Positions 42,291 to 51,371 of a stretch of DNA of 64,000 nt are shown here, in pieces. Numbering within the stretch: position 1 is the stretch's first letter; every line of letters begins with the position of its first letter. Below the pieces are notes generated by a model. That model was given only the letters and a program-made list of their open reading frames with translations, searched no databases and was not told the DNA's origin. A program made the position numbers and the translations under genes. Source of the DNA: Saccharopolyspora flava (GTDB lineage: Bacteria; Actinomycetota; Actinomycetes; Mycobacteriales; Pseudonocardiaceae); contig NZ_FOZX01000004.1 in the NCBI RefSeq assembly GCF_900116135.1, positions 124,001-188,000 of the forward strand. Direction: 5' to 3'.

Positions 42291-43451
42291 TCAGACCAGT
42301 TCAGGCCCGCCGTCCTCGGCGACGAGCTGCGCGATCACGTCGAACTCGTTGAACAGCGACCACTCCTCGACGATGCGGCCGTGCATCACGTAGAGCTGCG
42401 ACATGCCCCAGAGGTGCGCCCGCTTGCCGGTGGGCTTGCCGTACAGGCCGACGCCGCGGTGGGTTCCGGCTCCCGACCAGCGCACCGAGATGCTGTAGCC
42501 GTCGTTGTCGTTGCCCATCCAGTACACCTCGTCGACCTGCACGCCCAGGTCGGGGAAGGTGGCCAGCAGGCTCCGCGCCATGGCGCGCACGTCGGAACGA
42601 CCCCAGCCGGTGCGGTTGGTGGTGCCGTGCCAGCGCACGTTCTCGGCGTAGAAGCGGTCGATCGCGCTCAGGTCGCGGCGGTTGAACACGTTGTGCCACA
42701 ACGCCCGGACCGAGCCCTCCACGTCGTAGCCGGACTTGTTGTCCGGCTCCGGCAGCAGCACCGGCTTGCGCCCGCCGACCAGCCGCAGCGCCTCCGAGGA
42801 GGGGCGCTCGGAGACCGGGGTGAGCCCGCCCTCGCGGGCGTAGGTGCGCGCCGCCTCGGCGACGTTGACGCCGAGCTGCTGGAGCTTGGCCGCGGTGTTG
42901 TAGAGGACCCACTCCTCGTAGATCTCGTTCTGCCACACCACGCAGTTGGCCATCACCCAGGTCTCCAGCTTGCGGCCGGTGGGCGGGCCCCAGCGCCAGG
43001 GACCGGTGTGGGTGCCGATGTTGATGGCCCGGTGCGAGGTCACGAACCCCTCGGTGTCGCTGCCCGCCCAGATCACGTCGTCGGCGTAGTGGCGGCAGTC
43101 CGGGAAGGCGTTGATGCTCTGCGTCGTGCCGTCGATCAGCCGCTCCACGCCGTACTTCACGCCGCTGTCGTCGTAGAGCCGGCAGCCCTGGGCGTAGGTG
43201 TCGTAGATGTAGCCGATGTCCTGGTCTTCCCAGATGCGGTGGGTGATCCGGACGATGTAGTCGACGATGTCGGTGTAGGCGTCCTCGAAGCCCTCCATCG
43301 ACTGGCGCCGCTCGCCGCCGTAGTTCACCCCGCCCAGCGTCACGCCCGCTCCGGGGCGCACGGCGATGCTGAAATCGCTCGGCATCGTGCGCTTGCCGGA
43401 GGTCATGGTGCCGCCGGGGGAACCGGTGGGCTGCTCGGAGATCTCGGTCAT
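42291..43451 (-). CDS. Double SnoaL-like (NTF2-fold) protein
   Basis: 386 residues with two related domains. The first (about 50-190) has YTDIVDYIVRITHRIWEDQDIGYIYDTYAQG and the second (about 240-380) has VRALWHNVFNRRDLSAIDRFYAENVRWHG. Each opens with a helix typical of SnoaL/ester-cyclase folds and ends with an IVEEW-type strand (IYEEWVLYN; IVEEWSLFN). It overlaps the HisD-like gene by ATGA, so the two products are likely to work together. Its reaction is unknown; dehydration or isomerisation is possible. Confidence 0.75.
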   Translation of the reverse strand: MTEISEQPTGSPGGTMTSGKRTMPSDFSIAVRPGAGVTLGGVNYGGERRQSMEGFEDAYTDIVDYIVRITHRIWEDQDIGYIYDTYAQGCRLYDDSGVKYGVERLIDGTTQSINAFPDCRHYADDVIWAGSDTEGFVTSHRAINIGTHTGPWRWGPPTGRKLETWVMANCVVWQNEIYEEWVLYNTAAKLQQLGVNVAEAARTYAREGGLTPVSERPSSEALRLVGGRKPVLLPEPDNKSGYDVEGSVRALWHNVFNRRDLSAIDRFYAENVRWHGTTNRTGWGRSDVRAMARSLLATFPDLGVQVDEVYWMGNDNDGYSISVRWSGAGTHRGVGLYGKPTGKRAHLWGMSQLYVMHGRIVEEWSLFNEFDVIAQLVAEDGGPELV

Positions 43452-44776
43452 CGTGCGTCGCCTTCCCGGAGGCGCTCCAGCCGCAGCGTCGCGGTGGCCT
43501 TGTGCGCCGCCATGCCCTCGTAGTCGGAAATGGTCTCCACGGCCTCGGCCAGCAGCGGCGTGGCCTCGCGCGAAACGCGCTGGTAGGTCAGCGGTTTCAG
43601 GAACCGCGAGACCGACAGGCCCGCGCTGTGCCGGGCGCCGCCCGCGGTGGGCAGCACGTGGTTGGTGCCCGCCATGCCCTTGTCGGAGTAGGCGACGGTG
43701 CTCCAGGTGCCCAGGAAGATCGAGCCGTAGTTGCGCAGCGCGTCGTGGTAGTAGTCGTCGTCGGCGGTCTGGATCTCCAGGTGCTCGGGAGCCAGGTCGT
43801 CCATCAGCGCGACGGCCGTCTCGCGGTCCTGCGCCCAGGTCACCGAGCCGTAGTCGCGCCAGGCGGGGCCGGCGATCTCGGCGGTCGGCAGCGACGCCAG
43901 CTGCTTGTCGGCCTCCTCGACGACCTTCTCGCCCAGCTCGCGCGAGGTGGTGACCAGCGCGGCGGGGGAGTTGACGCCGTGCTCGGCCTGGCCGAGCAGG
44001 TCGGCGGCCACCAGCTCCGGGTCGGCGGTCTCGTCGGCGATCACCGCGACCTCCGACGGTCCGGCGAGCAGGTCGATGGCGACCCGGCCGAACAGCTGGC
44101 GCTTGGCCTCGGCGACGAAGGCGTTGCCCGCGCCGACGATCATGTCGACCGGTTCCTCGCCGAGCAGCCCGAACGACATCGCGGCCAGCGCCTGCACGCC
44201 GCCGAGCACGAACACCCGGTCCACGCCCGACAGGTGCGCGGAGTAGACGACGGCCGGGTCGGCCTTGCCGTCCTTGCCCGGGGGCAGGCAGGCGATCACG
44301 GTCGGCACGCCGGCGGCCTTGGCCACGCCGACGGTCATGAACGCGCCCGCCGTCAGCGGGAAGCGGCCCGCGGGCAGGTAGGCGCCCACGCTGCCCACCG
44401 GCACGTAGCGGTACCCGGTGGTCAGGCCCGGGGCGAGCTCGATCTCGGCGTCGGAGAGCCCGGCGCGCTGCAGCTCGGCGAAGCGGCGGGTGCGCTCGGC
44501 TCCCAGCTCCAGGGCCGCGCGGTGCTCGGGGGTGAGGGCGTCGCCGGAGGCGCGCACGGCCGCGGGGGAGAGCTCGACGTCCGGTTCCTGCCAGCCGTCG
44601 AGCTCGCGGGCGTAGCGCAGCACGGCGTCGTGGCCGTCGCGCTCGATCTCGCCGAGCATCTCCGAGACGCGCTGCGCCACCGCCGGGTCCTGCTGGGCCG
44701 CAGGGGTTTCCGAGGGCGCTTTGAGGTGGTCGAACCGCCCGGCGAGGGCGCCGAGCAGCCGTGGGCTGAATCGCAT
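43448..44776 (-). CDS. Histidinol-dehydrogenase family enzyme, catabolic type (HpsN-like)
   Basis: 442 residues from ATG 44776. HisD-family blocks: GYRYVPVGSVGAYLPAGRFPL, VFVLGGVQALAAMSFG, GAGNAFVAEAKRQLFG, GPSEVAVIAD, QAEHGVNSPAAL and DDLAPEHLEI. The site is AEHGVNS where biosynthetic HisD has AEHDPN/Q, and no his genes are nearby. Members outside his operons, such as HpsN, oxidise a primary alcohol to a carboxylate in catabolism (2,3-dihydroxypropanesulfonate and similar). The substrate here is unknown. A symmetric site (44834-44852) lies upstream. Confidence 0.75.
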   Translation of the reverse strand: MRFSPRLLGALAGRFDHLKAPSETPAAQQDPAVAQRVSEMLGEIERDGHDAVLRYARELDGWQEPDVELSPAAVRASGDALTPEHRAALELGAERTRRFAELQRAGLSDAEIELAPGLTTGYRYVPVGSVGAYLPAGRFPLTAGAFMTVGVAKAAGVPTVIACLPPGKDGKADPAVVYSAHLSGVDRVFVLGGVQALAAMSFGLLGEEPVDMIVGAGNAFVAEAKRQLFGRVAIDLLAGPSEVAVIADETADPELVAADLLGQAEHGVNSPAALVTTSRELGEKVVEEADKQLASLPTAEIAGPAWRDYGSVTWAQDRETAVALMDDLAPEHLEIQTADDDYYHDALRNYGSIFLGTWSTVAYSDKGMAGTNHVLPTAGGARHSAGLSVSRFLKPLTYQRVSREATPLLAEAVETISDYEGMAAHKATATLRLERLREGDAR

Positions 44777-44833
44777 GAGGCGAACGCTAAGCGGGTCTGG
44801 ACCACAGGACAAGAGCGGAGTTTCTTGTAGTCG

Positions 44834-44932
44834 GCATAGGGCAACCCTATGCGATCACGATCTGCTAATCCGTATGCACATCGCGTGGTTGCCGCGCGGA
44901 ACTCTCCGGCAACAGGAAGACATCCGTATGCA
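44834..44932. promoter_or_regulatory. Control region between HisD-like and MHS transporter genes
   Basis: GCATAGGG-CAA-CCCTATGC (44834-44852) is a perfect 8-3-8 dyad 58 bases before the HisD-like start. TCCGTATGCA occurs twice (44869 and 44923, 54 bases apart) on the transporter side. Both genes diverge from here, and the CGTATGCA word also occurs at the lacI promoter as CATACGAATAC-type sequence. Confidence 0.5.
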
Positions 44933-45051
44933 TGTGGGGCTTGACACACGATTCGGCCGCTGCGACTCTCTTGCGAATCCCGCCGACTCGTCCGATCGAG
45001 CAGCAGGCATGCGCGGGCCGCGGAAAGCCCGCCCGGATCTCGGAGCAGCGA

Positions 45052-46386
45052 TTGTCGACCTCAACTCCCGTGCCCGAAAAACAGGCGCAGTCCCCGGAAC
45101 CGATGCGCAAGGCCGTCACGGCCGGCACCATCGGCAACTTCGTCGAGCAGTTCGATTTCGGCATCTACGGCTATCTCGCGCCGGTCATGGCACCGGTGTT
45201 CTTCCCCTCGCAGGACCCCGTCGTCGGGGTGCTGAGCACCTACGCGATCCTCGCCATCGGCACGATCATCCGCCCGCTCGGCGGCATGATCCTCGGCCGC
45301 TGGGGCGACCGCTTCGGCCGCCGGTCGGTCCTGCTCTGGACGATCGCCCTGATGGGTCTGTGCACGGCGCTGATCGGCGTGCTGCCCACCTACGAGCAGG
45401 TCGGCATGCTGGCGCCGCTGCTCCTGCTGCTGATGCGGATGGTGCAGGCGCTGATCTCCGGCGGTGAGTACGTCGGCGCCATCGCGTTCGTCGTCGAGTG
45501 GGCGCACCCCAAGCGGCGGGCGTACTACACCTCGTTCGTCTCGATCAGCGTGTTCGTCGGAATCCTCGGCGGCGCGGGCACGTCCGCGCTCACCGCGGTG
45601 CTGTTCGACGACGCCGCGCTGCAGAGCTACGGCTGGCGCATCCCGTTCCTGCTGGCGCTGCCGCTGAGCCTGATCGGGCTGTGGGTGCGCAACCGGGTCG
45701 GCGAGACGCCGGAATTCGTCAAGGCCACCGCCGACGGCGCCGAGGTCGTCAAGGCCCCGCTCACCGAGGCCTTCAAGTCGCAGTGGCGCGAGATGCTGGT
45801 GTTCTGCGGCTCGTCGATCACCCTGGCGATCGTGTCCTACACCTGGGTCACCTACCTGCCGGAGTTCCTGTCGTCCAACGTCGGCCTGTCGCGGGCGGAA
45901 GCGCTGGGCTCCAACGCGATCTCGGTCGCGGTGATCATCCCGCTGCTGCCGCTGGCGGGCGCGCTCTCGGACCGCATCGGACGCCGGCCGATGCTCATCA
46001 CCGGCTACCTCGCGGCGCTGCTGCTGGTGCCCGCGGCCTTCGCGGTCGCGCAGCTGGGCACGTTCACCTCGGCGGTGATCGCGCAGCTGATCTACGTGAT
46101 CCCGGAGTTCTTCCTGACCGGCATCGTCACGGTCTGCGTCGCCGAGATGTTCGCGACCAAGACCCGCTTCAGCGCGGGCGGTGTGGCCTACAACTCCTCG
46201 TTCGCGCTGTTCTCCGGCATCACGCCGTTCGTCTCGGCCCTGCTGGTGAGCACCTTCGGCACGATCTACGCGGTCTGGGGCTACCTCGCGGTGGCCGCGG
46301 TGATCTCCCTGGTCGTGGTGATCAAGTGGATGGAGGAGAGCTACCGCTTGGACCTCACCACCGGCAAGCCGATGGTGCAGCAGTAG
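45052..46386 (+). CDS. MHS-family (MFS) proton-coupled metabolite transporter
   Basis: 444 residues from TTG 45052 (GGAG upstream; GTG 45070 is an alternative). About twelve membrane helices. The MHS signatures are AGTIGNFVEQFDFGIYGYLAPV, then LGRWGDRFGRRSVLLWTI and the second-half repeat LSDRIGRRPMLITGY. The family imports carboxylates, sugar acids, proline or betaine. It diverges from the HisD-like gene and precedes the LysR gene, so it probably imports the substrate of this island. Confidence 0.82.
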   Translation: MSTSTPVPEKQAQSPEPMRKAVTAGTIGNFVEQFDFGIYGYLAPVMAPVFFPSQDPVVGVLSTYAILAIGTIIRPLGGMILGRWGDRFGRRSVLLWTIALMGLCTALIGVLPTYEQVGMLAPLLLLLMRMVQALISGGEYVGAIAFVVEWAHPKRRAYYTSFVSISVFVGILGGAGTSALTAVLFDDAALQSYGWRIPFLLALPLSLIGLWVRNRVGETPEFVKATADGAEVVKAPLTEAFKSQWREMLVFCGSSITLAIVSYTWVTYLPEFLSSNVGLSRAEALGSNAISVAVIIPLLPLAGALSDRIGRRPMLITGYLAALLLVPAAFAVAQLGTFTSAVIAQLIYVIPEFFLTGIVTVCVAEMFATKTRFSAGGVAYNSSFALFSGITPFVSALLVSTFGTIYAVWGYLAVAAVISLVVVIKWMEESYRLDLTTGKPMVQQ

Positions 46387-46391
46387 CCGAA

Positions 46392-47306
46392 TCACGTGCT
46401 CGCCCAGGGAGTCCCGCTGCTGAGCAGGGTTTCCTGGGCGAGTCGCGCGAGTTCCCGGGTCGCCGGGGACAGCGTGCGGTTGCGCCGGTGGATCAGGGCG
46501 ATGGTGTCGTGCAGCGGTTCGGCGAACGGCGCGGTGTGCAGCTCGGGCGGGAAGCGGTGGCTGTCGACCACCGCGCGGCAGGCGATGGTGTCGCCGATGC
46601 CCTGGGCGGCCAGCCGCAGCGCGGACTCCACGTGCTCGACCTCGATCCCCGCGTCCAGCGCGACCCCGGCCAGCTGGGCCCGCTCGGCCAGCTGGCGGCG
46701 GGTCGGGTCGTTCCAGCCGTAGCGCGCGTCGTAGAGGATCAGCGGTGCCCTGGTCAGGTCCTCCATCTCCACCGGGCGCCGCACGCGCTCGGGATCCCGG
46801 CTGACGTAGAGGACCTCGTCGCGGGCCAGCGGCGTCACCGACAGCGCCTCGTCGTCGATGGGCAGCACGACCAGCCCGGCCTCCAGGTCGCCGTCGCGCA
46901 CGGCCGCCGCCGTCTCCGCTGAGTTCTGGCCCACCAGGCGGACTTTCACGTCCGGGTAGCGGTCGAGGAACTGCCGCACCAGGTCCGACAGCAGGTAGTA
47001 GTCGGCGTTGCGCAGCAGCCCGAACGTCGCGGTACCGCCGCTGAGGGTGTTCAGCGCGCGCACCGCCGCGCCGCCGTGGTCGACGGCGGCCAGCGCCTGC
47101 TCGGCGAAGGGCAGCAGCTCCCGCCCGGCCTCGGACAGGGTGAGCTTGCGGCTGCCGCGCGCGAACAGCGCGGTACCCAGCTCCTCCTCCAGGCGGCGGA
47201 CGAGCTCGGACACCGACGGCTGGGCCATGTCCAGCTCGTTCGCCACCGCCGTGAACGTGCCGAGCCGGTGCGCGAGCAGGAACGCGCGCAGCTGGTTGAG
47301 GGTCAC
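46392..47306 (-). CDS. LysR-family transcriptional regulator
   Basis: 304 residues, GTG start at 47306. The N-terminal HTH is LNQLRAFLLAHRLGTFTAVANELDMAQPSVSELVRRLEEELGTALF, followed by a periplasmic-binding-like effector domain from residue ~90. It lies between the transporter (convergent, 5 bases) and the bicupin gene (divergent), a natural position for the local regulator. Confidence 0.88.
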   Translation of the reverse strand: MTLNQLRAFLLAHRLGTFTAVANELDMAQPSVSELVRRLEEELGTALFARGSRKLTLSEAGRELLPFAEQALAAVDHGGAAVRALNTLSGGTATFGLLRNADYYLLSDLVRQFLDRYPDVKVRLVGQNSAETAAAVRDGDLEAGLVVLPIDDEALSVTPLARDEVLYVSRDPERVRRPVEMEDLTRAPLILYDARYGWNDPTRRQLAERAQLAGVALDAGIEVEHVESALRLAAQGIGDTIACRAVVDSHRFPPELHTAPFAEPLHDTIALIHRRNRTLSPATRELARLAQETLLSSGTPWAST

Positions 47307-47348
47307 GAGCGCACCCTACGACACCGGTAGACGGTTTCCCGAGCGCTA

Positions 47349-47392
47349 TTGACACCGCCGTTCACAGCGCGTTTTATCAATACATACGTATT
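47349..47392 (+). promoter_or_regulatory. Promoter and LacI-type operator of the bicupin operon
   Basis: TTGACA (47349-47354), 17 bases, then TTTTAT (47372-47377). Just after it is the palindrome AATAC-ATAC-GTATT (47379-47392), covering the expected start point. The 12-mer CATACGTATTCA here is identical to one in the lacI promoter (53094-53105, complementary strand). Confidence 0.65.
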
Positions 47393-47407
47393 CACACGGA
47401 GGTGCTG

Positions 47408-48544
47408 ATGTCTCAGGTCGAGGTGACCCGGCAGGAGCTGGAGCGGCGGACGATCCGGCGATCGGACTTCGTCTCGTGCAACCAGGCGTTCATCGACTGC
47501 CGCACACCGGGCTCCGACCGCAAGGAGAACTACTCGATGATCGGGCCGGGGGTGACCCAGAGCGCGAACCAGGTGGTCAACCTGCGCGAAGCCCACGGCT
47601 ACAACATCGGTGCCGCCGCGATGCCGCACGGCATCGTCAACAACCTGCACCTGCACTTCACCGCCGAGGTGTTCATCTGCTTCCGGGGCGAGTTCCTGCT
47701 GCGCTGGGGTGCCGACGGGCAGGAGGGCGAGCTGGTGCTGCGGGAGGGCGACATCGCCTCGATCCCGACCTGGATCTACCGCGGCTTCACCAACATCGGC
47801 CCGGACGACGGCTGGTTGTTCACCTGCCTCGGGCACGACGACACCGGCGGCATCATCTGGGGTCCCAGCGTGCTGCGCGAGGCCGAGGGGCACGGGCTGT
47901 TCCTCACCGAGGACAACCGGCTCATCGACACCGTGGCCGGCGACGAGAAGCCCGAGGAGTCCGAGCTCAAGCGGCCGATGAGCGACGAGGACATCGCCGC
48001 CCTGACCTCCTACCCGGTGGAGAAGATGCGCAAGCGCGTCGCCACCCCCGATGACCTGGAGTGGTCGGCCCGAGCGCTGCTGGGCGCCGCGCTGCCGGGT
48101 GGCGGGGCCGAGCTGGCGCAGGTCATCGGCTTCGGCATGACCGAGGACCGGCTGCAGGAGCCGGTCATCTACAACCCGCACGGCCACAACATCTCCTGGC
48201 TGCGCGCGGCCCCGGGCGAGGGCATGCTCACCCACCGCCACCCCGAGACCCAGGTGCTCATGGTCTTCGACGGCGAGTGGGAGGTGACCCTCAACCGCGA
48301 GGAGGAGCTCACCGTGACGCTGGGGCCGTGGGACATGCTCTCGGTGCCTGCCGGTGCCTGGCGCAAGGTCCGCAACGCCTCCGACGACACCGCCAGCATG
48401 CTGGTCATCAACAGCGGTGACGGCCGGGTCCGGCTGGACTGGGACGACGAGGTCGTCAAGGCCGCCGCGGACGCCGGGGTCGGCGTCGACCACAACGGCT
48501 ACCTGGCCCCGTTCCACCTCATCCCGCGACCGGTGGGCAAGTGA
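47408..48544 (+). CDS. Bicupin protein, probable catabolic enzyme
   Basis: 378 residues from ATG 47408, behind GGAGG. Two cupin domains: the first (about 60-140) has NNLHLHFTAEVFICFRGEFLLRW and the second (about 265-345) has GMLTHRHPETQVLMVFDGEWEVTL, each with the His pair expected for metal binding (HLH; HRH). Bicupins include dioxygenases, isomerases and lyases. First gene of a four-gene operon with a hydrolase, an SDR and an aldolase, so it likely acts on the same carbon source; its reaction is unknown. Confidence 0.7.
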   Translation: MSQVEVTRQELERRTIRRSDFVSCNQAFIDCRTPGSDRKENYSMIGPGVTQSANQVVNLREAHGYNIGAAAMPHGIVNNLHLHFTAEVFICFRGEFLLRWGADGQEGELVLREGDIASIPTWIYRGFTNIGPDDGWLFTCLGHDDTGGIIWGPSVLREAEGHGLFLTEDNRLIDTVAGDEKPEESELKRPMSDEDIAALTSYPVEKMRKRVATPDDLEWSARALLGAALPGGGAELAQVIGFGMTEDRLQEPVIYNPHGHNISWLRAAPGEGMLTHRHPETQVLMVFDGEWEVTLNREEELTVTLGPWDMLSVPAGAWRKVRNASDDTASMLVINSGDGRVRLDWDDEVVKAAADAGVGVDHNGYLAPFHLIPRPVGK

Positions 48545-49209
48545 CGCCGACGGTCCTGGTGCCCGGCATGCTCTGCGACGCCGACCTGTGGTCGGACCTG
48601 CCGGAGCTGCCGGGCGAGGTGGTGCACGCCGAGATCACCGAGCCCACCATCGGCGGCATGGCAGAGCAGGTCCTGTCCTCGGTGGACGGTGAGTTCTCGC
48701 TGGTGGGGCTGAGTCTCGGCGCGATCGTCGGGTTCGAGGTGCTGCGGCGGGCGCCGGAGCGGGTGCGCGCGTTCGGCGCCCTGTCGACCAACGCCGGAGC
48801 GCCCCGGCCCGAGCAGCTCGCGGCCTGGGAACGTCAGGCAGCGGGCGACTTCGACGAGGTCGTGGCCGAGATCGGACCCGCGATGTTCGCCGAGCCGAGC
48901 AGCCCGCTGCGGGAGCGGTTCCTGGGCATGGCGAAGCGGATCGGCCCGGAGGTCTTCCGCGACCAGCTGGCCGCGCAGGCCACGCGCGTCGCGGCCTACG
49001 ACGCCGTCGCCGCCTACCCCGGTCCCGTCCGGGTGCTGTGCGGGGATCGGGACGCGCTGTGCCCCACGGGGTTTCACGAGGACATCGTCAACCGGGCCGC
49101 GCGGGGGAGGCTGCACGTGCTCTCCGGGGCCGGGCACCTGCTCCCGCTGGAACGACCCGCCGTGGTGGGCGCGCTCATCCGGCGACTACTGGAACGAGGA
49201 GAAGCATGA
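48541..49209 (+). CDS. Alpha/beta hydrolase
   Basis: 222 residues from GTG 48541 (GTGA overlap with the bicupin). It opens TVLVPGMLCDADLW (oxyanion region), has the nucleophile elbow GLSLGAIVG and a late DRDALCP (acid) and SGAGHLLPLERP (His), a complete triad. It may open a lactone or ester intermediate of the pathway. Confidence 0.82.
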   Translation: MTPTVLVPGMLCDADLWSDLPELPGEVVHAEITEPTIGGMAEQVLSSVDGEFSLVGLSLGAIVGFEVLRRAPERVRAFGALSTNAGAPRPEQLAAWERQAAGDFDEVVAEIGPAMFAEPSSPLRERFLGMAKRIGPEVFRDQLAAQATRVAAYDAVAAYPGPVRVLCGDRDALCPTGFHEDIVNRAARGRLHVLSGAGHLLPLERPAVVGALIRRLLERGEA

Positions 49210-49964
49210 CCACACCGCTCACCGGGCGCACGGCCCTGGTCACCGGTGGCGGGAACGGCCTGGGGCGCGCGATGTCCCGGGCGCTGTCCGCCGCCGGAGC
49301 CCGGGTCGTGGCCGTGGGCCGCAGGCGCGAGGTGCTGGAGGAGACCCTCGACGGTCTCGACGGGCGGGCCGCGACCTGCGACGTCTCCGACCCCGCCTCG
49401 GTGTCGGCGCTGGCCGAGGAGCTGGCGGACGAGGAGATCTCGATCCTGGTCAACAACGCGGGGGTCGCCGGACCCGTCAAACCGCTGCTGGAGATCGAAC
49501 CCGGCGAGTGGGACGAGGTCTTCGACATCAACGTGCGCGGCGTCTACCTGATGTGCCGCGCGTTCCTGCCGCCGATGGTGGAGCGCGGCAGCGGCGACGT
49601 CGTCAACGTCGCCTCGGTGTCGGGCAAGCGGCCGCTGCTGAACCGGACTCCCTACTGCGCGTCGAAGACGGCCGTCATCGGCCTGACCACGACGCTGGCC
49701 GGGGAGGTCGGGCCGCGCGGGGTGACGGTGAACTCGCTGTCGCCCGGGCCGGTGGAAGGACCGCGCATGACGCGCAACTTCCGCCTCGAGGCCGAGCGCA
49801 GCGGCATCACCGAGGAAGCCGCGGAGCGGGAGTTCGTCTCCCGCGCGCTGCTGCACCGGATGGTGACCGAGGAGGAAGTCGGGCAGGCGCTGGTGGCGAT
49901 GCTGCAGATGCGCGGGATGTGCGGAGCCGACATCGACCTGTCGGCGGGAATGGTGGGCCGATGA
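49206..49964 (+). CDS. SDR family dehydrogenase
   Basis: 252 residues. ALVTGGGNGLGRAM cofactor motif, LVNNAGVAG, NVASVSGKRPLLN (Ser) and YCASK (Tyr/Lys), with VTVNSLSPGPV. It is a classical NAD(P)-dependent dehydrogenase, coupled by overlaps to the hydrolase and aldolase genes. Confidence 0.85.
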   Translation: MTTPLTGRTALVTGGGNGLGRAMSRALSAAGARVVAVGRRREVLEETLDGLDGRAATCDVSDPASVSALAEELADEEISILVNNAGVAGPVKPLLEIEPGEWDEVFDINVRGVYLMCRAFLPPMVERGSGDVVNVASVSGKRPLLNRTPYCASKTAVIGLTTTLAGEVGPRGVTVNSLSPGPVEGPRMTRNFRLEAERSGITEEAAEREFVSRALLHRMVTEEEVGQALVAMLQMRGMCGADIDLSAGMVGR

Positions 49965-50686
49965 CGAGCTTGAAGCAACGGGTCCGGGCGGGGGAGCGGC
50001 TGCACGGCGGGCTGCTGCGGCTGCCGTCGGAGGGCCTCCTGGAGATGGCCGCGGTGGCCGGTCTCGACTACGCGGTCATCGATTGCGAGCACGGTCCCGC
50101 CGACCTGCTCAGCCTGCAGCAGCACCTGCAGATCGCCGACGCCCACGGGCTCCCGGTACTGGTCAGGGTCGGTGAGAACGAGCCGGCGCTGATCCTGCGG
50201 GTGCTCGACCTGGGTGCGCAGGGCGTGATCGTCCCGCACGTCGACACCCCCGAGCAGGCGCGCGAGGTGGTCGCCGCCGCGCACTACCCGCCGCTGGGCG
50301 AGCGCGGCTTCGCCACCTACAGCCGCGCGGGCCGCTTCGGCACTCGCTCGATCGCCGAGCACCTGGCCGCCGCCGAGCGGACCACGATGGTGATCCCGAT
50401 GCTGGAAACACCGCTGGCCTGCGACAACACCGCCGAGATCCTCGCGGTGGACGGCGTGGACACGATCCTGGTGGGCCCGGCGGACCTGTCGGTGGCGATG
50501 GGGCGCGAAGGCCCGTCCGACCCGGAGGTCGTGGCCCGGTTGTCGCAGGTGGTCTCGGCCGCCGGGGGTGCGCCGCTGATGACGATCGTGGGCTCGGCCG
50601 AGCAGGGGGAGAAGGCCCCGCCGGGGCTGGTGCTCTACAACCTGACCCACATCCTCGTGCAGCTGCTGCGCACGCTGGCTCGCTGA
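49961..50686 (+). CDS. HpcH/HpaI-family aldolase
   Basis: 241 residues. Landmarks: YAVIDCEHGPADL, RVGENEPALILRVLDLGAQGVIVPHVDTPEQAREVV, GERGFATYSRAGRFG, MLETPLACDN, and ILVGPADLSVAMG. These are class II metal-dependent aldolases that split 4-hydroxy-2-keto acids into pyruvate and an aldehyde. The metal ligands E and D of the family appear in MIPMLE and LVGPADLS. Last gene of the operon. Confidence 0.85.
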   Translation: MTSLKQRVRAGERLHGGLLRLPSEGLLEMAAVAGLDYAVIDCEHGPADLLSLQQHLQIADAHGLPVLVRVGENEPALILRVLDLGAQGVIVPHVDTPEQAREVVAAAHYPPLGERGFATYSRAGRFGTRSIAEHLAAAERTTMVIPMLETPLACDNTAEILAVDGVDTILVGPADLSVAMGREGPSDPEVVARLSQVVSAAGGAPLMTIVGSAEQGEKAPPGLVLYNLTHILVQLLRTLAR

Positions 50687-50727
50687 CCGCGCGGTCCCTT
50701 CCCAGGATTTATCCGGCTGGTGTAGTG

Positions 50728-50745
50728 TTTATCCAGTCAGATAAA
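50728..50745. promoter_or_regulatory. TetR autoregulatory operator
   Basis: TTTATC-CAGTCA-GATAAA is a perfect 6-6-6 dyad 20 bases before the tetR start. A second TTTATCC lies 20 bases upstream of the first (50708). Confidence 0.6.
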
Positions 50746-50765
50746 AACCTGGGGAGGGACCGGTC

Positions 50766-51371
50766 GTGGCACGCAGCTTCACCACCGAGGCCCGGCGGAC
50801 TCAGATCGTGCGCGCCGCGATCGAGACCATCGCCGAAGTCGGTTACAGCAAGGCGAGTTTCGCGCGGATCACCGAGAAGGCCGGGCTGAGCAGCCCGCGC
50901 CTGATCTCCTACCACTTCGCCGACAAGAACGACCTGCTCCGCCAGGTCGTGCTGGAGGTCTTCGGCGCCGCCTCCGAGGAGATGACGCCGCGCATCGACG
51001 CCGAACCGACGATGGCCGGCAAGCTGCGCGCCTACCTGGAGTCCAACCTGCGATTCCTGCGCGAGCACCCGGCCGAGATCGCCGCGCTCACCGAGATCGG
51101 CCCGCACCTGCGCACCGCCGACGACCAGGGCTACACCAGCGTCGACAGCCAGGACCACAGCGTCACCGGGCTGGCCGAGATCCTCGCCGACGGTCAGCGC
51201 AGCGGCGAGTTCCGCGACTTCGACACCCGCTCGATGGCGGTGCTGATCCGCGCGAGCATCGACGCCGCCGCGCAGCGCGTCCGCGACGGATCCGACGTCG
51301 ACCTGGAGCTCTACCAGCGCGAAGTCGTCACGGCCATCGACCTCGCGGTCCGCGCCGGAGCCGCGGCGTGA
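50766..51371 (+). CDS. TetR-family regulator
   Basis: 201 residues from GTG 50766. HTH: RTQIVRAAIETIAEVGYSKASFARITEKAGLSSPRLISYHFADKNDLL. The C-terminal ligand domain is not diagnostic. It overlaps the following membrane gene by GTGA, so that protein is the likely target; the dyad upstream suggests autoregulation. Confidence 0.88.
   Translation: MARSFTTEARRTQIVRAAIETIAEVGYSKASFARITEKAGLSSPRLISYHFADKNDLLRQVVLEVFGAASEEMTPRIDAEPTMAGKLRAYLESNLRFLREHPAEIAALTEIGPHLRTADDQGYTSVDSQDHSVTGLAEILADGQRSGEFRDFDTRSMAVLIRASIDAAAQRVRDGSDVDLELYQREVVTAIDLAVRAGAAA

Noticed and set aside
43448-44776. Biosynthetic histidinol dehydrogenase (hisD)
   Set aside because: No his genes adjoin it, the active-site block is AEHGVNS rather than the biosynthetic form, and it is coupled to a SnoaL gene in a catabolic setting.
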